A stretch of DNA of 55,000 bases from Chrysomallon squamiferum (GCA_012295275.1 CM022678.1:18821433-18876432), one strand, 5' to 3'; numbered from the stretch's first letter, positions 34,810 to 47,330 are shown. Numbers and translations are program-made. The notes: generated from the letters alone by a model not told the origin.

Positions 34810-34989
34810 TTTATTATAAACCATATACTTGCAAAAGTCAGGAATAAGAACATTTTAAAAAATATTTAAAATACTAATAAAAGGAGATATCTATGTTTTA
34901 TTTTTCACTTATTATTTTTATTTGTTATTACTTTTTTTATTATTATTATTATTTTTAGATAACATAAAACAATAATAAACAAATAAATA

Positions 34990-35850
34990 AATGAAATATC
35001 TCAGGTTTCTAACTAGGCAGGCCCAGCAGCTCCGTACCCTTATTTACATTTATGAGCGTACGTGAGGTAAACATAGCGCACTTATCAGCCTATGTATAAC
35101 AGCACAGAAAAATAAACGTGTTTGCAAAATTAGATCACGGAGTTTGAATTAAATGTAGCGAGTAAACAGATCCAGAAGATATAAGAAATATATATTACTA
35201 ACGTTTTTTTTTTTCTTTCTTTCTTTCTTGTTCTAGTACTTTGAGGAACCAAAGCTGTGCAGTGTTTAGCATACTTTCTGGGTCAGAGAATAGAAGCGAA
35301 ATAACCTGCGTCTACATTTTAAATGTAAACAATTGAAAAACTAAAATAATAATAATTATTATAAACATATTTTTGTCTCATATTTCTGTAACATTTGATT
35401 TATTTCTATAAGTTACAAAAAAAAAAAAATAAATGAATAAATAAATAATGAAAAAACAAAAAACAAACAAACAAACAAAATCATTGTAATAACAGATTTT
35501 AAATCAAACTTACACATTCTCGCTGGACGTTCCTTACTCTCAAACGAACAGTCCAAAACTGTTTGCTTTGCTATTTCAATGTGATATAAATCAGGTGTCT
35601 ACTTTCCTTATTTAAATTCGAAGAGTCAATACAGTAAATGTAGATAAACAATCTATATAAGGTATTTATGACCTCGTCGCATGACAACAATATAAACACA
35701 TTCACGACAACAGCTCCTTATTATGGTTACGTGCTCTTTAGGTTATCATGCCCGGACAGAGTCCATTTTATTATGAAATTGCTAACACAATATAAAACTG
35801 AGTTTTTCGAGATCAGTTTGATCGTGAGGTCTTCCTAATTTTATTTTTAC
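34990..35850 (-). promoter_or_regulatory. Promoter-like repeat copy 5
   Basis: The ROR-type motif is mutated (AAATTAGATCA, 35127-35137). The donor TGT|GTAAGTTTG is kept with its exon end at 35514, and a CTTATATAG word lies near 35662-35654. It is closely related to copy 4: both contain the CATGACAACAATATAAACACATT block on the plus strand (34515 and 35681). Confidence 0.55.
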
Positions 35851-35918
35851 TTTTTTCTTTACTTTTACATATATTTTTTATGTTCTATTATTGTTTGTTG
35901 TTGTTGTTGTTGTTGTTG

Positions 35919-35929
<11 letters not shown>

Positions 35930-35959
<30 letters not shown>

Positions 35960-36195
35960 TAATTTCAACGTCCAGGACAAGTATATTTACGCTATCCAAT
36001 TCTTACTGCTGTTGGCAAACTTTAGCATCCAGTTTTGCAAATTTTTCGCTTATGTGCCAAGCGGAGTTTCGAATGTGTTGCGTCGTTTGCTGCTCTTTAT
36101 AATAGAGTGTGTTAATAGATTATCCTTGAATCACGTGCAAAAGAAAAGAGAAAAAATGTCTAAGTATATTTAGAAACTATTTACAACTTACGTAC

Positions 36196-36290
<95 letters not shown>
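35930..36290. repeat. Unit-tail fragment and (AG)n microsatellite
   Basis: The AAACTTTA..ATCCAG..GTAA..TTT..TTATG block at 35980-36170 matches 51540-51670. It is followed by a 91-bp AG run at 36199-36289. Confidence 0.6.
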
Positions 36291-36293
<3 letters not shown>

Positions 36294-36419
36294 TTTTATG
36301 AGATTTTGTTTAACGATGACACATGACAATAAAACTAATTTCTATCATGGCTTGGGAAAAATATTCTATAATTATGTTACAGTGTTACAGTCTGTGTCTC
36401 TCTATATATCGATGTGACG

Positions 36420-36941
36420 ATCTACATCTAAAATTTATTTATTGTTCATTCATCGCATTAGTACTGCCGATATTTTGATTTGTTCATTTAATTCGTTTTC
36501 TTTTATTTATTTATTTATTTATTTATTTTTATTTTTATTTTTTTTCAGATCATCCGGTTTTGAAAGTTGACTGGATAGTTGTTCCTTAACAAAACACGAC
36601 ACTGCTAATTTTTATTTATTTACTTAACAACAATCATTATTATGATTAGTAGTCGTCGTACAAATACTGTTAATAGGAACAGTAATGATAGTAGAAATAG
36701 TAGTAGTAGAGTTTTAGTCGTTCATATTGTTTCTATATTTTAAATGTGAAACGAATTTGAAGATGAAAAAGAAATTCAAATTTAAATTAAATTCATTTTC
36801 ACTTTATTATTCTTGCTGTCGTTGATGCCAATGATCTAACAGTAGTAATTGTCTCACTTGATGCCGTTCTTGTCGCCATTCTTGTCGCCATTCTTGTCGT
36901 TGATGCTGTCAGTTTTATTGTTGTTTTCTATTTCTTCCCCG

Positions 36942-37010
<69 letters not shown>

Positions 37011-37678
37011 GAAACTGAAAAGGTCAAAATTTTGGTATAAACATTTCATCTGATGGCAGTAACACAAAGCTTGTATATAAAAATAAGATTAATTAAAACT
37101 TGTTACACTTCCAACTCAAAAATACCAAAATACCAAAAATTATTCACATACAAAGATTTTATTATTAACACAATTGGCTGACCAATAGGCACAATTACAA
37201 TAAAAAAACTATAAAAGTAGAATAGGATATTCTATATCAGCATTTTAGTTAAGCATAATAACTTTATATATAGATATAGACAGACAGATATATGAAAACA
37301 TATATTATATTTATTATTACATTATATTATATTATATTATATTATATTATATTATATTATATTATAAATAAGCCATGATACTTATATTACACTTTAGATT
37401 ACACAAATTTAATTTCAACCATAAAGTTTTTGAAAAATATATTAAAATAACTGTAGACTGTCTGTACAACCTGTACACGTAGATTTAATCTTTAAGCTAT
37501 ATATACTGTAGCATCTATTTATGGATTTATCTTTTGAAAACAGACCATATTTTCCTACTATCGTTTTACATTCCAAAAACTGAAAACTCAGTAAGGAAAC
37601 ACATTTCCAATCCAACCATTTTGGAGAAGGAATCCTTATATAATTATAATTATAAGCATAATTGTTGTTGTTTATGTG

Positions 37679-37725
<47 letters not shown>

Positions 37726-37810
37726 CTTTATTATTTTTATTTCATGAATAAAGTCGAACAATCCATGCAGTTCAATTAAAATTCTTGTTAAGATCTGTAA
37801 AGTATCAAAT
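36420..37810 (-). repeat. 3' flank of TPR-TIR copy C
   Basis: Homologous to the flanks of A and D. Contains (ATT)n at 36944-37010 and 37679-37725, and an (ATATT)n run at about 37318-37366. On the minus strand, AATAAA signals at 37741-37736 and 37732-37727 follow the stop of gene C by about 70-80 bases and are likely polyadenylation signals. Confidence 0.6.
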
Positions 37811-40335
37811 TTACAAATTGACGTCACCATCAACAAGAAGTGGAAAAGTTTCGAAAAGCCAGTCCACTGCACTTTTGTCGTCTGCATCGTCTGGCGGAGT
37901 TTTTCCTGTTTTGAAATCGTTCAGTTCAGTGACTTGGTGAGTCTCTCCTGATTTCAAGCACACAATCATCATCTTCTCATTCTTCGTAGCAGTTGCTATT
38001 GCCAAATCAATCACCTGTTTCCAGTGTGTGTTTGGAGTGTCGGAACTAACAACTACGACAATGCATCGAATAAGAGGCATCAGTCGTTTGTAAAAATAGA
38101 TATCATCCATTCCTTCAAAGGCAAGTTCATCATTCCTCGTGACTTCAAGACCTGTGTAGTGTTTAAGAATTTCCTGAATTTTCTTTGACATCTCATATGT
38201 TTTACAGTCGTCTTTGTCATGGAGAATCATAATATCAGCAGCATTTATTTCACCTTCTTTGTTTGTTTTGTAATAGAACGCAAAAATCCTTCTGAAACAA
38301 GACCAAGCTTTACTCGGAGACTGGCCTCTTGATAAGATCTGCTGTGCTGTTTTCAGGTAAACTCGACTGACAAGTGAAGAAGGAATGTCATCAGCTTGTT
38401 CCGTACCCATCAGCAGACTTACACACAATCTGGCATTTTCGTATTTTTGTTCGTGGAGATATTCCTCAGTAATTCCAATCCAGTCTTGTGATCCCAGATT
38501 TCGGTTCTGAATCTTCTCATAAATCGGAAGAGTACGGCCGAATTCACTGATCATGCTGTAAACATCTTTAACTTGCCACGGTATATCTACTCCACGTGGA
38601 CCTTTCGTTTGCTTCAGCAAATCAGTTACTGTTCTGAAATGAGTGCGATATTTATACAGCACCTCGATCGCAGAAACTTCTATAGCAAGAATTTTAAAGT
38701 TTATTTCTTCTTTCCTCAGCCGAGCCTGTTCATGTGGAGAAAGTAATGGACTTTTACCTTTTTCAAAACAAATAATACCCATTTTCTTCAAAGCAGCAAC
38801 TCTATAGAACGGACTGGTTTCAATTTCTTCTCTTTCTATTATATCCTTTAGAATCTCTTCAGCGTCTTCGTAACATTTGGTACTCATGTAAGCAGAAGCC
38901 AAGTCAAGTATAGCACTATAATTATCGCCGTGTGTTATATCAACGGACTGTTTTAGATTCTTAATCGCACGCTGAAATGTTCTCGGGTTGCTTTCATTTT
39001 TCGCTTTTCTCAGCAGAACTTTTCCCAGGTTTTGAAGACCATATCCTGCCGGCCGAAGCCTCACTGACTCTTCTAACAGTGTCTGAGCGTTATCCAGTTG
39101 GTTTTTGTTCAAGCAATGCCTACCGCAGCTTGCAAGTACAAAAGGGTTCTGCTTGTCTAAATCAAGAGCTTTCTGGAAATATTCCTCGCACGGAAGTAGT
39201 GTTGTTTGTTCCTTAAACCTTTCTACCACAATTTCATCATCAAATGGTGTGTTTCTTAATTGAAGCCGAGTCGCCAATTCCCCGAGCTCTGCATACGCCA
39301 TCGCATTAAACGGTTCTGATCCCTTACTGCCGACTTCTTCTAGCACTTTACAGCATCTAACAGCGTATTCAACCATATTGATACCTGTATGAAACGAATA
39401 GCTCTGAATGGACATAGTTCGTCTAAGTGTAAGACCCTCTCCAAATTTCCATTCGTATTCTTCTGGATATTTCTCGTTTACTTTTCTGTACAGCTCCACA
39501 GACTTTAGATAAGAAGCTGGTGAAATCCGAGCGTAGCAATATGCAAGTTCAGCTTCAGCTACAGCACGCGTTCTGTCAAAGTCTCCCTTCAGATTTTCCA
39601 GTTTGATTAATTCTGATTCAGCAGAACGCTTATCCTTTTTTAGCAGAAAACGCACACGATTTGCACGAGCTACAATGTTAGTAGGGTCACGACGACAGAC
39701 TTTCAAATTTATCTCGATTGCTTTGTCTCGATCTCCTAGCAAAAACTGCATGAAAGAAATAAAATTGTCGTCTTGATTTCTTTCCATCAATCTGAGTTTC
39801 TCTTCTTCCGGTTTTCGTTGTAACTTTAAAAGTATTGTTTCTCTGCGTTGTTTAGTGCAGAGCATGAGATCTGTGAGATGAAAGGAGTGAGGAAACGATT
39901 CAAGTCTCTTTTCGAAGGAACTGTCCTCATCCGTAGCTGAAAAATAAAATCTATATAATTGCAGATTTCTGAAAGAATAACTTTGGGGAAAAATGCCTTT
40001 CTAAAGATAAGATGTTCGAAATTGTTTTCTTTTAAAATTGCAGATTCGAAATCACATAATGTTTCATTTACTGAATGTCTCTCTCTCCATCTTAATTGTA
40101 TAAATATGTGTGTGTCTGCGTATGTCTGTGTTTTTATTCAGGTGTCTGAATATAAATGCCTGTAAGAGAGAGAATAACGTGTTTATAAAAAAAAATTAGA
40201 AGAGTTTCGCCTGAAGCAGTAATGCAACAAAATACAATTGTTTCATTATCATTGTAACTAGTATTTCTCACCAATTTTTATCCTTGCAAAATCCGCGTCT
40301 AATGACGTTGTGCTGTGTGGTTTCTTCGCAGCCAT
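37811..40335 (-). CDS. TPR-TIR protein copy C, intact, 729 aa (IFIT-like TPR plus TIR-like domain)
   Basis: Two coding exons: 40335-40272 (64 bp; acceptor TTTCTTTCAG, 4 bases before ATG; donor GTGAGA) and 39936-37811 (acceptor TTTTTCAG), joined in phase 1. The protein starts MAAKKPHSTTSLDADFARIK. Residues 23-95 are charged helix. Residues about 89-390 hold TPR-like helical pairs (GDRDKAIEINLKV.., AVAEAELAYCYARISPASYL.., FVLASCGRHCLNKNQLDNAQ.., DLASAYMSTKCYEDAEEILK). Their style and order recall interferon-induced IFIT proteins. Residues 390-583 are more helical repeats. Residues about 584-700 look TIR-like: strand A ADIMILHDKDD, strand B GLEVTRNDELAFEG, strand C CIVVVVSSD, strand D KMMIVCLKSGE. 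The position of the NADase-type glutamate (Trp-660 plus 4) is Ile-664, with Asp-665 next. No signal peptide or membrane segment, so probably cytosolic. This is the only undamaged copy. A role in innate sensing is inference. Confidence 0.88.
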
Positions 40336-41399
40336 TATCCTGAAAGAAAGTTATACAATATTTTAGTAATTTATTTTTTTCCAGTGTATTGAACATCATA
40401 CATTTATGTCTATGTTCCGGTCACAGAATAATCAACTAAATTGCATGCGTCTCGATTTTGAAATTAATGCAGAACAATGAAAATATTCTATAAAAATGTA
40501 AATAAAAGTTATAACAATAAAAAGAAAGAAAGGAAACTAAAAAACGAAGAAAAAATAAACATTTGATCACCCTTAAATCAATACTAACTTCATTAGGCTA
40601 TCAAAATCTTACTGGTTCCACAAAAACATTGCCTTCGATTTATGAGTAGTTTCCTTGTCTAAAACGGTAATGTTATGTGTAGGTTTGACTATAAAACAAA
40701 ATATTTTTATTTCGAAAGCAGATTCAAACCGATGAAGGGTTGCTTATGATTCCGATTATGATAATTATTATTATTATTGTTGTTGTTATTATTATTATTA
40801 TTATTGGTATTAGTATTATTATTTTCTTACTATCTTTTTTCCTTTTTCCTTTTTCTTTGTCCAGTCTACTAACCTGCAGAGAAATAAAACTTGTGCCACC
40901 TCAGTCTTGCTGATTCCAAAAATTCTTTCCCACCGATTTACGAGATCTTGTCTTTTCTGAGCTAAGTTGAATTTTATTTAACGTCTTGTGTTTATTATAC
41001 TTCTTTCTAGAAATAACAGTTATATATCTAAAGGCAATTCGTGAATCAGATGTTTATTTTGATGGTACCTTAAACTTTATTTCCTACGAAATGAATCTAT
41101 TTAGTCAACGTGATAAACATACTGAAAACACGCATTACAAATTTTCGTGGAACTAGAAAAATAAGGGAAACTTTCGGCTATTGAATTCATTTGGCTAGAT
41201 GCTGAATTAAAGAACGTATATGCGAACATGAAATCAAATGTATTTTTTTTCTACATAATTTATCTATTAATTTTCTCGAACGTGTCTAAACACAATGAAA
41301 ACAAACTAGACTAATTTTTGTGGATATAGAAATTAAAGCTAAATATTTGGATCAATGTTAAAATGAAATAGAACCCAACCAGTACATAACACAGATTTC

Positions 41400-42246
41400 T
41401 ACTTTATATCTAATAACGCTAGGACCCCCGAGAGTTTTAATTGTTATTTACTTTTATCATACAATACGAGTTTAATGTGTGACTACTGTCACCCGATATA
41501 TAAACATACACAAACAGAAACTGCTGTGTCAAACTAGGTTATTGAAATAGGTCACTGAAACACACCCTGAAGATGTAAGCAATACTGAATAACCTTTTTA
41601 TAGTATAATTTATCAGTTTCTATAAAATGCAGAAACTGCACATGTCTAATGTTTGAGTCAGAGAACAATGAAACAAATGACCTTCGTCTAGATTTTAAAT
41701 TTAATAATGCTAAAATAAAATAATTAAAACAAAAATTATTTGCCTTACTTTTATCTGACCACTGATATGTATTCGGCCATCAAAATCTTACTGGTTCCAA
41801 AAAATGCAATCTCATCGATTTACGTGTTTTTACCTTTCCTGAACTAAGCTGAATTTTTAGTTAAATTGCTGTGTTATTTGGTTCTTGGTCATATGTAGAT
41901 TACACTTCCTTGTTACTATAACTTATATATCAGTCACCTATTTGTGAATCATAGTTATGATTTAATGGACAAGTAATGAACAAACTGTTAAAAATGGAGG
42001 ATATAAACTGAACAACAAATTTAAATCAAACTTACACGTTCTCGCTGGTGTCACTTATAATGAAACGAACTGTCAGTTTATATAACCACTATTTTCTACT
42101 TTCCTTTTTAAATTCCACGAATCGGGTGAGTAAGAGGAGATAATCACTGTATTCTCTACATAAGACATGGTTTGTAATAAGGTTGTGTTATGTGTAGGTT
42201 TAAATATTGAGTAAACCATTGTTATTTTGAAAGTGAGGTCAATCTG

Positions 42247-42250
<4 letters not shown>
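41400..42250 (-). promoter_or_regulatory. Promoter-like repeat copy 6 (upstream of C)
   Basis: The motif is mutated at its usual place (AAACTAGGTTA, 41531-41541), but an adjacent AAATAGGTCA occurs at 41545-41554. The donor CGT|GTAAGTTTG has its exon end at 42036. Splicing to the acceptor beside the ATG of gene C would remove about 1.7 kb. A second, nearer copy is partly present at 40560-40740 but lacks the donor exon. Confidence 0.55.
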
Positions 42251-42287
<37 letters not shown>

Positions 42288-42659
42288 GTATTATTTCCTT
42301 TTTTTTTCCTTTTTCCCAGTAAAACTTTCGCCATCTAAATTTTATTGATTCCAAAGTCTTTCCCATCGATTTATGTCATCTTTTCTTTCCTGACCCAAGC
42401 TGAATTTTTATTTAACCTTATTTTTTTATTTTTTTGTAATGCACTTGTTTATAATACCTCTTTGTAATTATAATCTTAAATATCAAAAGGCAATTCGTGA
42501 ATCAATCAGATCGATATCTTACTTCAAACTTGAATATTATTTTCTACGAAACGTAGCTATTTAGCGAACGTGATCAAACAAATCTGAAACCATGTATTAG
42601 TAAATTCCATGAAATTAGAAAAAGATAAAATATAACAGTAACATTCGGCCTCTGCGTAT

Positions 42660-43170
42660 ACTTCAATAAAATGTTCGAATTTTTCTTATTCAGGCCAAAC
42701 TAAAGGTCCGACCGTGTCTCTGTATGAAGTATATTCGTTGTTCAAATGTCGCTTCAGGGGAGAATTATGCGGTGGAGGATCTCAGTTGCACGGCAGATTA
42801 CCCGGGCTAAAAACAACAATAACAACTACAACAATAATAATAGCAACATCAGCAACAATAAAAGCCATATAAGCAGTGCTTTACAAAAAGATACTGTTAT
42901 AATATTATCGTATTATCAACAATATAAGCATCATGTCTTTATTATATATGCACACATTTACAAATATGATATAGCAACTCATGAATGAGTTATTTGGAAG
43001 AAAGAAGGTTGTTTATTCTTTGTAATATGCAAATGAAACATGGATCGTAATATCGACATTTTTCTACTTTCAATTTCCAGAAATTATTTCCATGAAAACA
43101 CTTGTCATTATTGTATGAATGAACGTATGAATACGATAATCTAACATATTTTCAAATTAGTGGTATGAAC
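42660..43170 (-). repeat. Tail block of unit C
   Basis: The TTCTTATTCAGGCCAAACTAAAGGTCC block and the following GTTGCACGGC..CGGGCTAA..AACAAC block match 22507-22680 and 51740-51900. The match fades after about 43120; the part that holds the hAT insertion site in unit A is absent. Confidence 0.7.
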
Positions 43171-43239
43171 AATTCCTCTTTTCTGCTTTTCTTTCTTCGT
43201 TTTTATTTCCATTTTTCTTCTTTTCTTTTTTCTTCTTCT

Positions 43240-44255
43240 TTCCTGTAGGTTTCTGACTGATTGCATTAATACTATCGATAGTTAGATTTGTTTCATTTAT
43301 ATCATTTTCTTTTGCTTGTTTACTTCTTCTTTTTTTTCAGATCATCCCGATTTGAAAGTGGACTTATTTATTGAATAACAAATTCCGATACATCTAATTT
43401 CTTCCTTATTTATTTACTTAAGAAACCATGTAGCTTATCACAAGACCTTCATAATTTTTTTTCATTACTATTACTATTATTATTATTATTATTGTTCTTC
43501 TTCTTGTTAGGGTTGAAAATGTCAAAAGACTGGTGTAGATATTCACCTCTTGACAGTAACTTCAGAAAAAGCTCCTTATATAAAAGTACTTTGAATTAAA
43601 ACCCCTAAACTTCCACCTCTAAATTATAAAATTACCAGAAATCATTCACATAAAAAAATTCATTATTGACACAGTTTTCTCTCTTGTACAAAAAATAGAA
43701 GAACAAATAGATAGAGCATTTTAAGAACAATTCCATTATGTACAAATAAGTAGCCACAAACAGTAAATATATATATATTTATATATGAAAGTCATAGATC
43801 AAATTACAGAAAAGCCGTTGTACTTACATTGTCCTTCTGACGCTGTAGATAACACAAATTTCATTTCAAGCATAAAGTTTTTGAAAAACATACTAAAATA
43901 ACAGTAGACTTTCTATACAACCTACATACGTGGATTTCATTTTTGACATATACAGCAGTAAGATCGGATTTTTGTATTTTCCGACTTCATCCTCATATTC
44001 TTAAACAAAAAAATTAAAGCATTTTTGAGTAGGTTTCCTAATATAACTATAATTATTACTGTTGTTATTGTCATTGTTCTTAATCTTCATATGACTATTA
44101 TTATTACTTTTCTGATTAATATTATTATTATTATTAGTAGTAGTAGTAGTAGTAGTAGTGGTAGTAGTGTCTGCAGCAGCAGCACTTGGTTCACAAAGTC
44201 GAACAATTCATGCCGTTCATTTCAAACTCTTCTTAGGGTTTGTAGATTAGGAAAT
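43240..44255 (-). repeat. 3' flank of TPR-TIR copy D
   Basis: Shares the TTTTTTCAGATCATCC block (43331) and the GAAAATGTCAAAAGACTGGTGTAGATATTCACC-like block (43514) with units A and C. An (ATT)n/(AGT)n tract lies at 44120-44170. No additional gene. Confidence 0.65.
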
Positions 44256-46499
44256 TTACAAATTGACGTCAGCATTAACAAGAAGTGGAAAAGTTTCCAG
44301 CAGCCAGTCCACTGCAGCTTTGTCGTCTGCTTCGTCTGGTGGAGTTTTTCCTGTTTTGAAATTATTCAGTTCAGTGACACGGTGAGTCTCTCCTGATTTC
44401 AAGCATACAATCGTCATCTTCTCCTTCTTCGTAGCAGTTTCTATTGCCAAATCAATTACTTTTTTCCAGTGTGTGTTTGGCGTATCGGAATTAACAACTA
44501 CAACAATGCATCGAATAAAAGGCATCACTCCTTTGTAAAAATGGATATCATCCATTCCTTCAAAGGCAAATTCATCATTTCGCGTGACTTTAAGACCTGT
44601 ATAATTTTCCAGAATGATCTGAATCGTCATTGAAATCTGAAATGTGTTCCAATCGTCTTTGTCATGGATAATCATGATATCAGCACCATTTATTTCATCT
44701 TCTTTGCTTGTTTTGTAGTAGAACGCAAAAATCCTTCTCAAACAAGACCTAGCTTTCCTCGGTGACAGGCCACTTGATAACACGTACTCTGCTGTTTTCA
44801 GATAAATTCGACTGACGAGAGGAAAAGGAATATAATCAGCTTGTTGCGTATCCATCAGCAGACTTACACACAGTCTGGCATTTTCGAATTCTTGTCGGTC
44901 AAGATATTCCTCTGTAATTCCAATCCAGTCGTCCGGTCCTAGATTTCGATTATGAATGTTGCTATAAATCGGAAGAGAGGGGGCGAATTCACTGATCATA
45001 CAGTAAACATCTTTAACTTGCCGCGGTAGTTTTACTCCACGTGGACCTTTCGTTTGCTTCAGCAAATCAGTTACCGTTCTAAAATGAGTGCGATATTTGT
45101 ACAGCACTTCTGAAGCAGAAACTTCTACTGCAAGAGTTTTGTAATTCATTTCTTCATTCCTCAGCCGAGCCTGTTCATCTGAAGAAAGTCTCCAATGTTT
45201 GCTTTTTTCAAAATAGATAAAACTCATATTTTTCAGTGCGGTAATTTCTGTGAACGGATCGGAACCGATGTCGGCTGTTTCTATTATATTTCTTAAGACT
45301 CGTTCAGCATCGCTGTAGCGATTTTTACTCATGTAAGCAGAAGCCAAATCAAGAGCTGCATCATGAGTTTCGCCGAATTTTACTTGAGTTGCCTCTTTTA
45401 GCTTCTCAATCGCTCGTTCATATGCGCTGCTTTTGTTTCTTTGTTTCAGCAGAACTTTACCCAGCTGATGAAGAGTATACCCTGTCGGGAAAAGTCTGGC
45501 TGATGTCTCTAGCATTCTTTCAGCCTCATCCAGTTGATTTGTGCTTACTAAGTGCTTACCGCACCTTCCAAGTACGAAACGGTCATCCTTCCCTAATTCA
45601 AGAGCTCTGCTGAAATACTCCTCACCCGGTAGCAGTCCTGTTTGTTGTTTAATCTCTTCTACCAGCATTTCATCTTCAAATGGAGTCCGTCTTAATTCAA
45701 GTCGCATCGCTAATTCCCCGAGCTCGGCATACGCCATGGCATTCAGTGATTCTGATCCCTTACTGCTGACTTCTTGTAGCAGTTTACAGCATCTAACAGC
45801 GAATTCTACCACATCGATACCTGACTGAATTGAATAGCTTTGAACTGACAGAGATCGTCTAAGTGTAATACCCTCTCCAAATTTCCACTCGTATTCGTCT
45901 GCATATTTCTCGTTTACTTTTCTGTACAGCTTTAGAGCCTTTGGATAAGAAGCTGGAGATATTATAGAGTAGCAATACGCAAGTTCAGCTTCAGCTACAG
46001 CACGCATTCTGTCAAAGTCTCCCTTCGTGTTTTCCAGTTCGATTAATTCTGATTCAGCAGACCGCTTATCCTGTTTTAACAGAAAACGCACATGGTTTGC
46101 ACGAGCTACAATGTTAGTAGGGTCTCGAGCACGGACTTCGGAATTTGTCTGGATTGCTTTGTCTCGATCTCCTAGCAAAAACAGCAGGAAAGAAAGAAAA
46201 TTGTCAACTCGACTTCTTTTCTCTTCTTTCCGTTTTCTTAACTTTTAACATAACTTTTCTCTACAATGTTTTGAGTAGAACATGAGATCTGTAAGATGAA
46301 ACGAGTGAGGAAACGATTCCAATCTCTTTTCGAAGGAAATATCCTGATCCATAGCTGAAAAATAAAATGTAAGTAGTTGAAACTTGTTGAAGGAACTTCC
46401 ACTGAAAAAAACAGATTATTTCTATAAATAAGAAGTTGCATTTTTTATTTTTATTTTTAGGTTGAAGATAAGTAATTAGAAAATACTGTGATTACCGAA

Positions 46500-46574
<75 letters not shown>

Positions 46575-46800
46575 TATAAATAGGTGTGTGTATGTGTGTT
46601 TTTTGTGTTTTTATGTAGATCTGAGTTTGTATATCTGTGAGAGAATGTCGTATTATAAAAATAAGCAGAAGAGCGCCAGAAGGTATCATGAACATAATAC
46701 AAATCTTTCACTATCATTGTAACTAGTATTGCTCACTAATTTTTATCCCTGCAAAATCGTTCTATAATGACGTTGTGCTTTGCTGTGTTTTCGCAGCCAT
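44256..46800 (-). pseudogene. TPR-TIR gene copy D, two nonsense codons before a 640-codon ORF
   Basis: Exon 1 is 46800-46737 (starts MAAKTQQSTTSL, then TAG at 46764-46762). Exon 2 is 46354-44256 and meets TAA at 46247-46245. Splice sites are kept (acceptor TTTTAG before ATG, donor GTGAGC, acceptor TTTTTCAG). After the second stop the frame is open for more than 640 codons to the natural end, including the whole TPR-like region and a TIR-like domain (ADIMIIHDKDDWNTF, CIVVVVNSDTPN, KMTIVCLKSGE). A deletion has also removed several codons of the N-terminal charged segment next to the TAA. The first in-frame ATG after the stop is at 46007 (MRAVAEAELAYCY), which would give a 583-residue protein lacking the N-terminal helices. 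It is either a recent pseudogene or an N-terminally shortened functional paralogue. Confidence 0.82.
46501..46570. repeat. (TC)n microsatellite in the intron of copy D
   Basis: A 70-bp CT run sits in the intron between coding exons 1 and 2. The homologous introns of A and C have only about 10-12 bases of TCTCTC at the same place (19032, 40078), so the run expanded after duplication. Confidence 0.95.
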
Positions 46801-46859
46801 TATCCTAAAAGAAATTTATAAATTTGACTCCATTGTACATTTCTCTACAACTAACCAAA

Positions 46860-46867
46860 ATCAATTT

Positions 46868-46898
<31 letters not shown>

Positions 46899-46940
46899 TT
46901 ATTATTATTATTATTATTATGATTATTATTATTATTATTA
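46860..46940. repeat. (TTC)n-(ATT)n microsatellite
   Basis: TTC units pass into ATT units just upstream of exon 1 of copy D, within its presumed 5' intron. Followed by an A-run at 46972-46991 and an (AAAT)n run at 47022-47055. Confidence 0.95.
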
Positions 46941-47019
46941 ATATTATTATTATTTTAAATCATCCATTTTGAAAAAAAAAAAAAAAAAAAAACATTTTTT
47001 GTTATTTAACATTACTAAG

Positions 47020-47054
<35 letters not shown>

Positions 47055-47079
47055 GTAAAGTATTTCTAGTTTGGAACTA

Positions 47080-47330
47080 ATGTAACTAGCACTTCCAACA
47101 GTGCCACATTCTCTTCTTTATCAGCTTGCATGAGCTAAATATATCGCCCTTATCAGCCTATATATAAGAGCATAGAGAGAGAAACGGGTGTATGAAATTA
47201 GGTCCTTGAGATATCCAATAAATATAGCGAATAAACAGACCCGGAATGTATAAGAAATATCTATTAACCAATTTTTCTTGTTTTTCTTTTTACATTATTT
47301 TGAGGATCGCTCCTATGTCTAGAGTTGGTG
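47080..47330 (-). promoter_or_regulatory. Promoter-like repeat copy 7, partial (upstream of D)
   Basis: Only the left half is present: a TATCAGCCTATATATAAGAGCA-like block and a mutated motif AAATTAGGTCC (47195-47205). No donor exon follows before the next copy begins. Confidence 0.5.

Noticed and set aside
37318-37366. Possible CRISPR-like regular repeat
   Set aside because: It is an (ATATT)n microsatellite without spacers; all other regular repeats in the window are also microsatellites or degenerate minisatellites, and the genome is eukaryotic.
37811-40335. Bacterial-type TIR defence (Thoeris-like) or horizontally acquired gene
   Set aside because: The genes have spliceosomal introns in conserved phase, non-coding first exons and TPR architecture close to animal IFITs. 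Nothing points to a recent bacterial origin.
45389-45828. Plus-strand open frames opposite copy D (74 and 95 codons)
   Set aside because: Antisense shadows of the TPR coding exon, not kept in the other copies.
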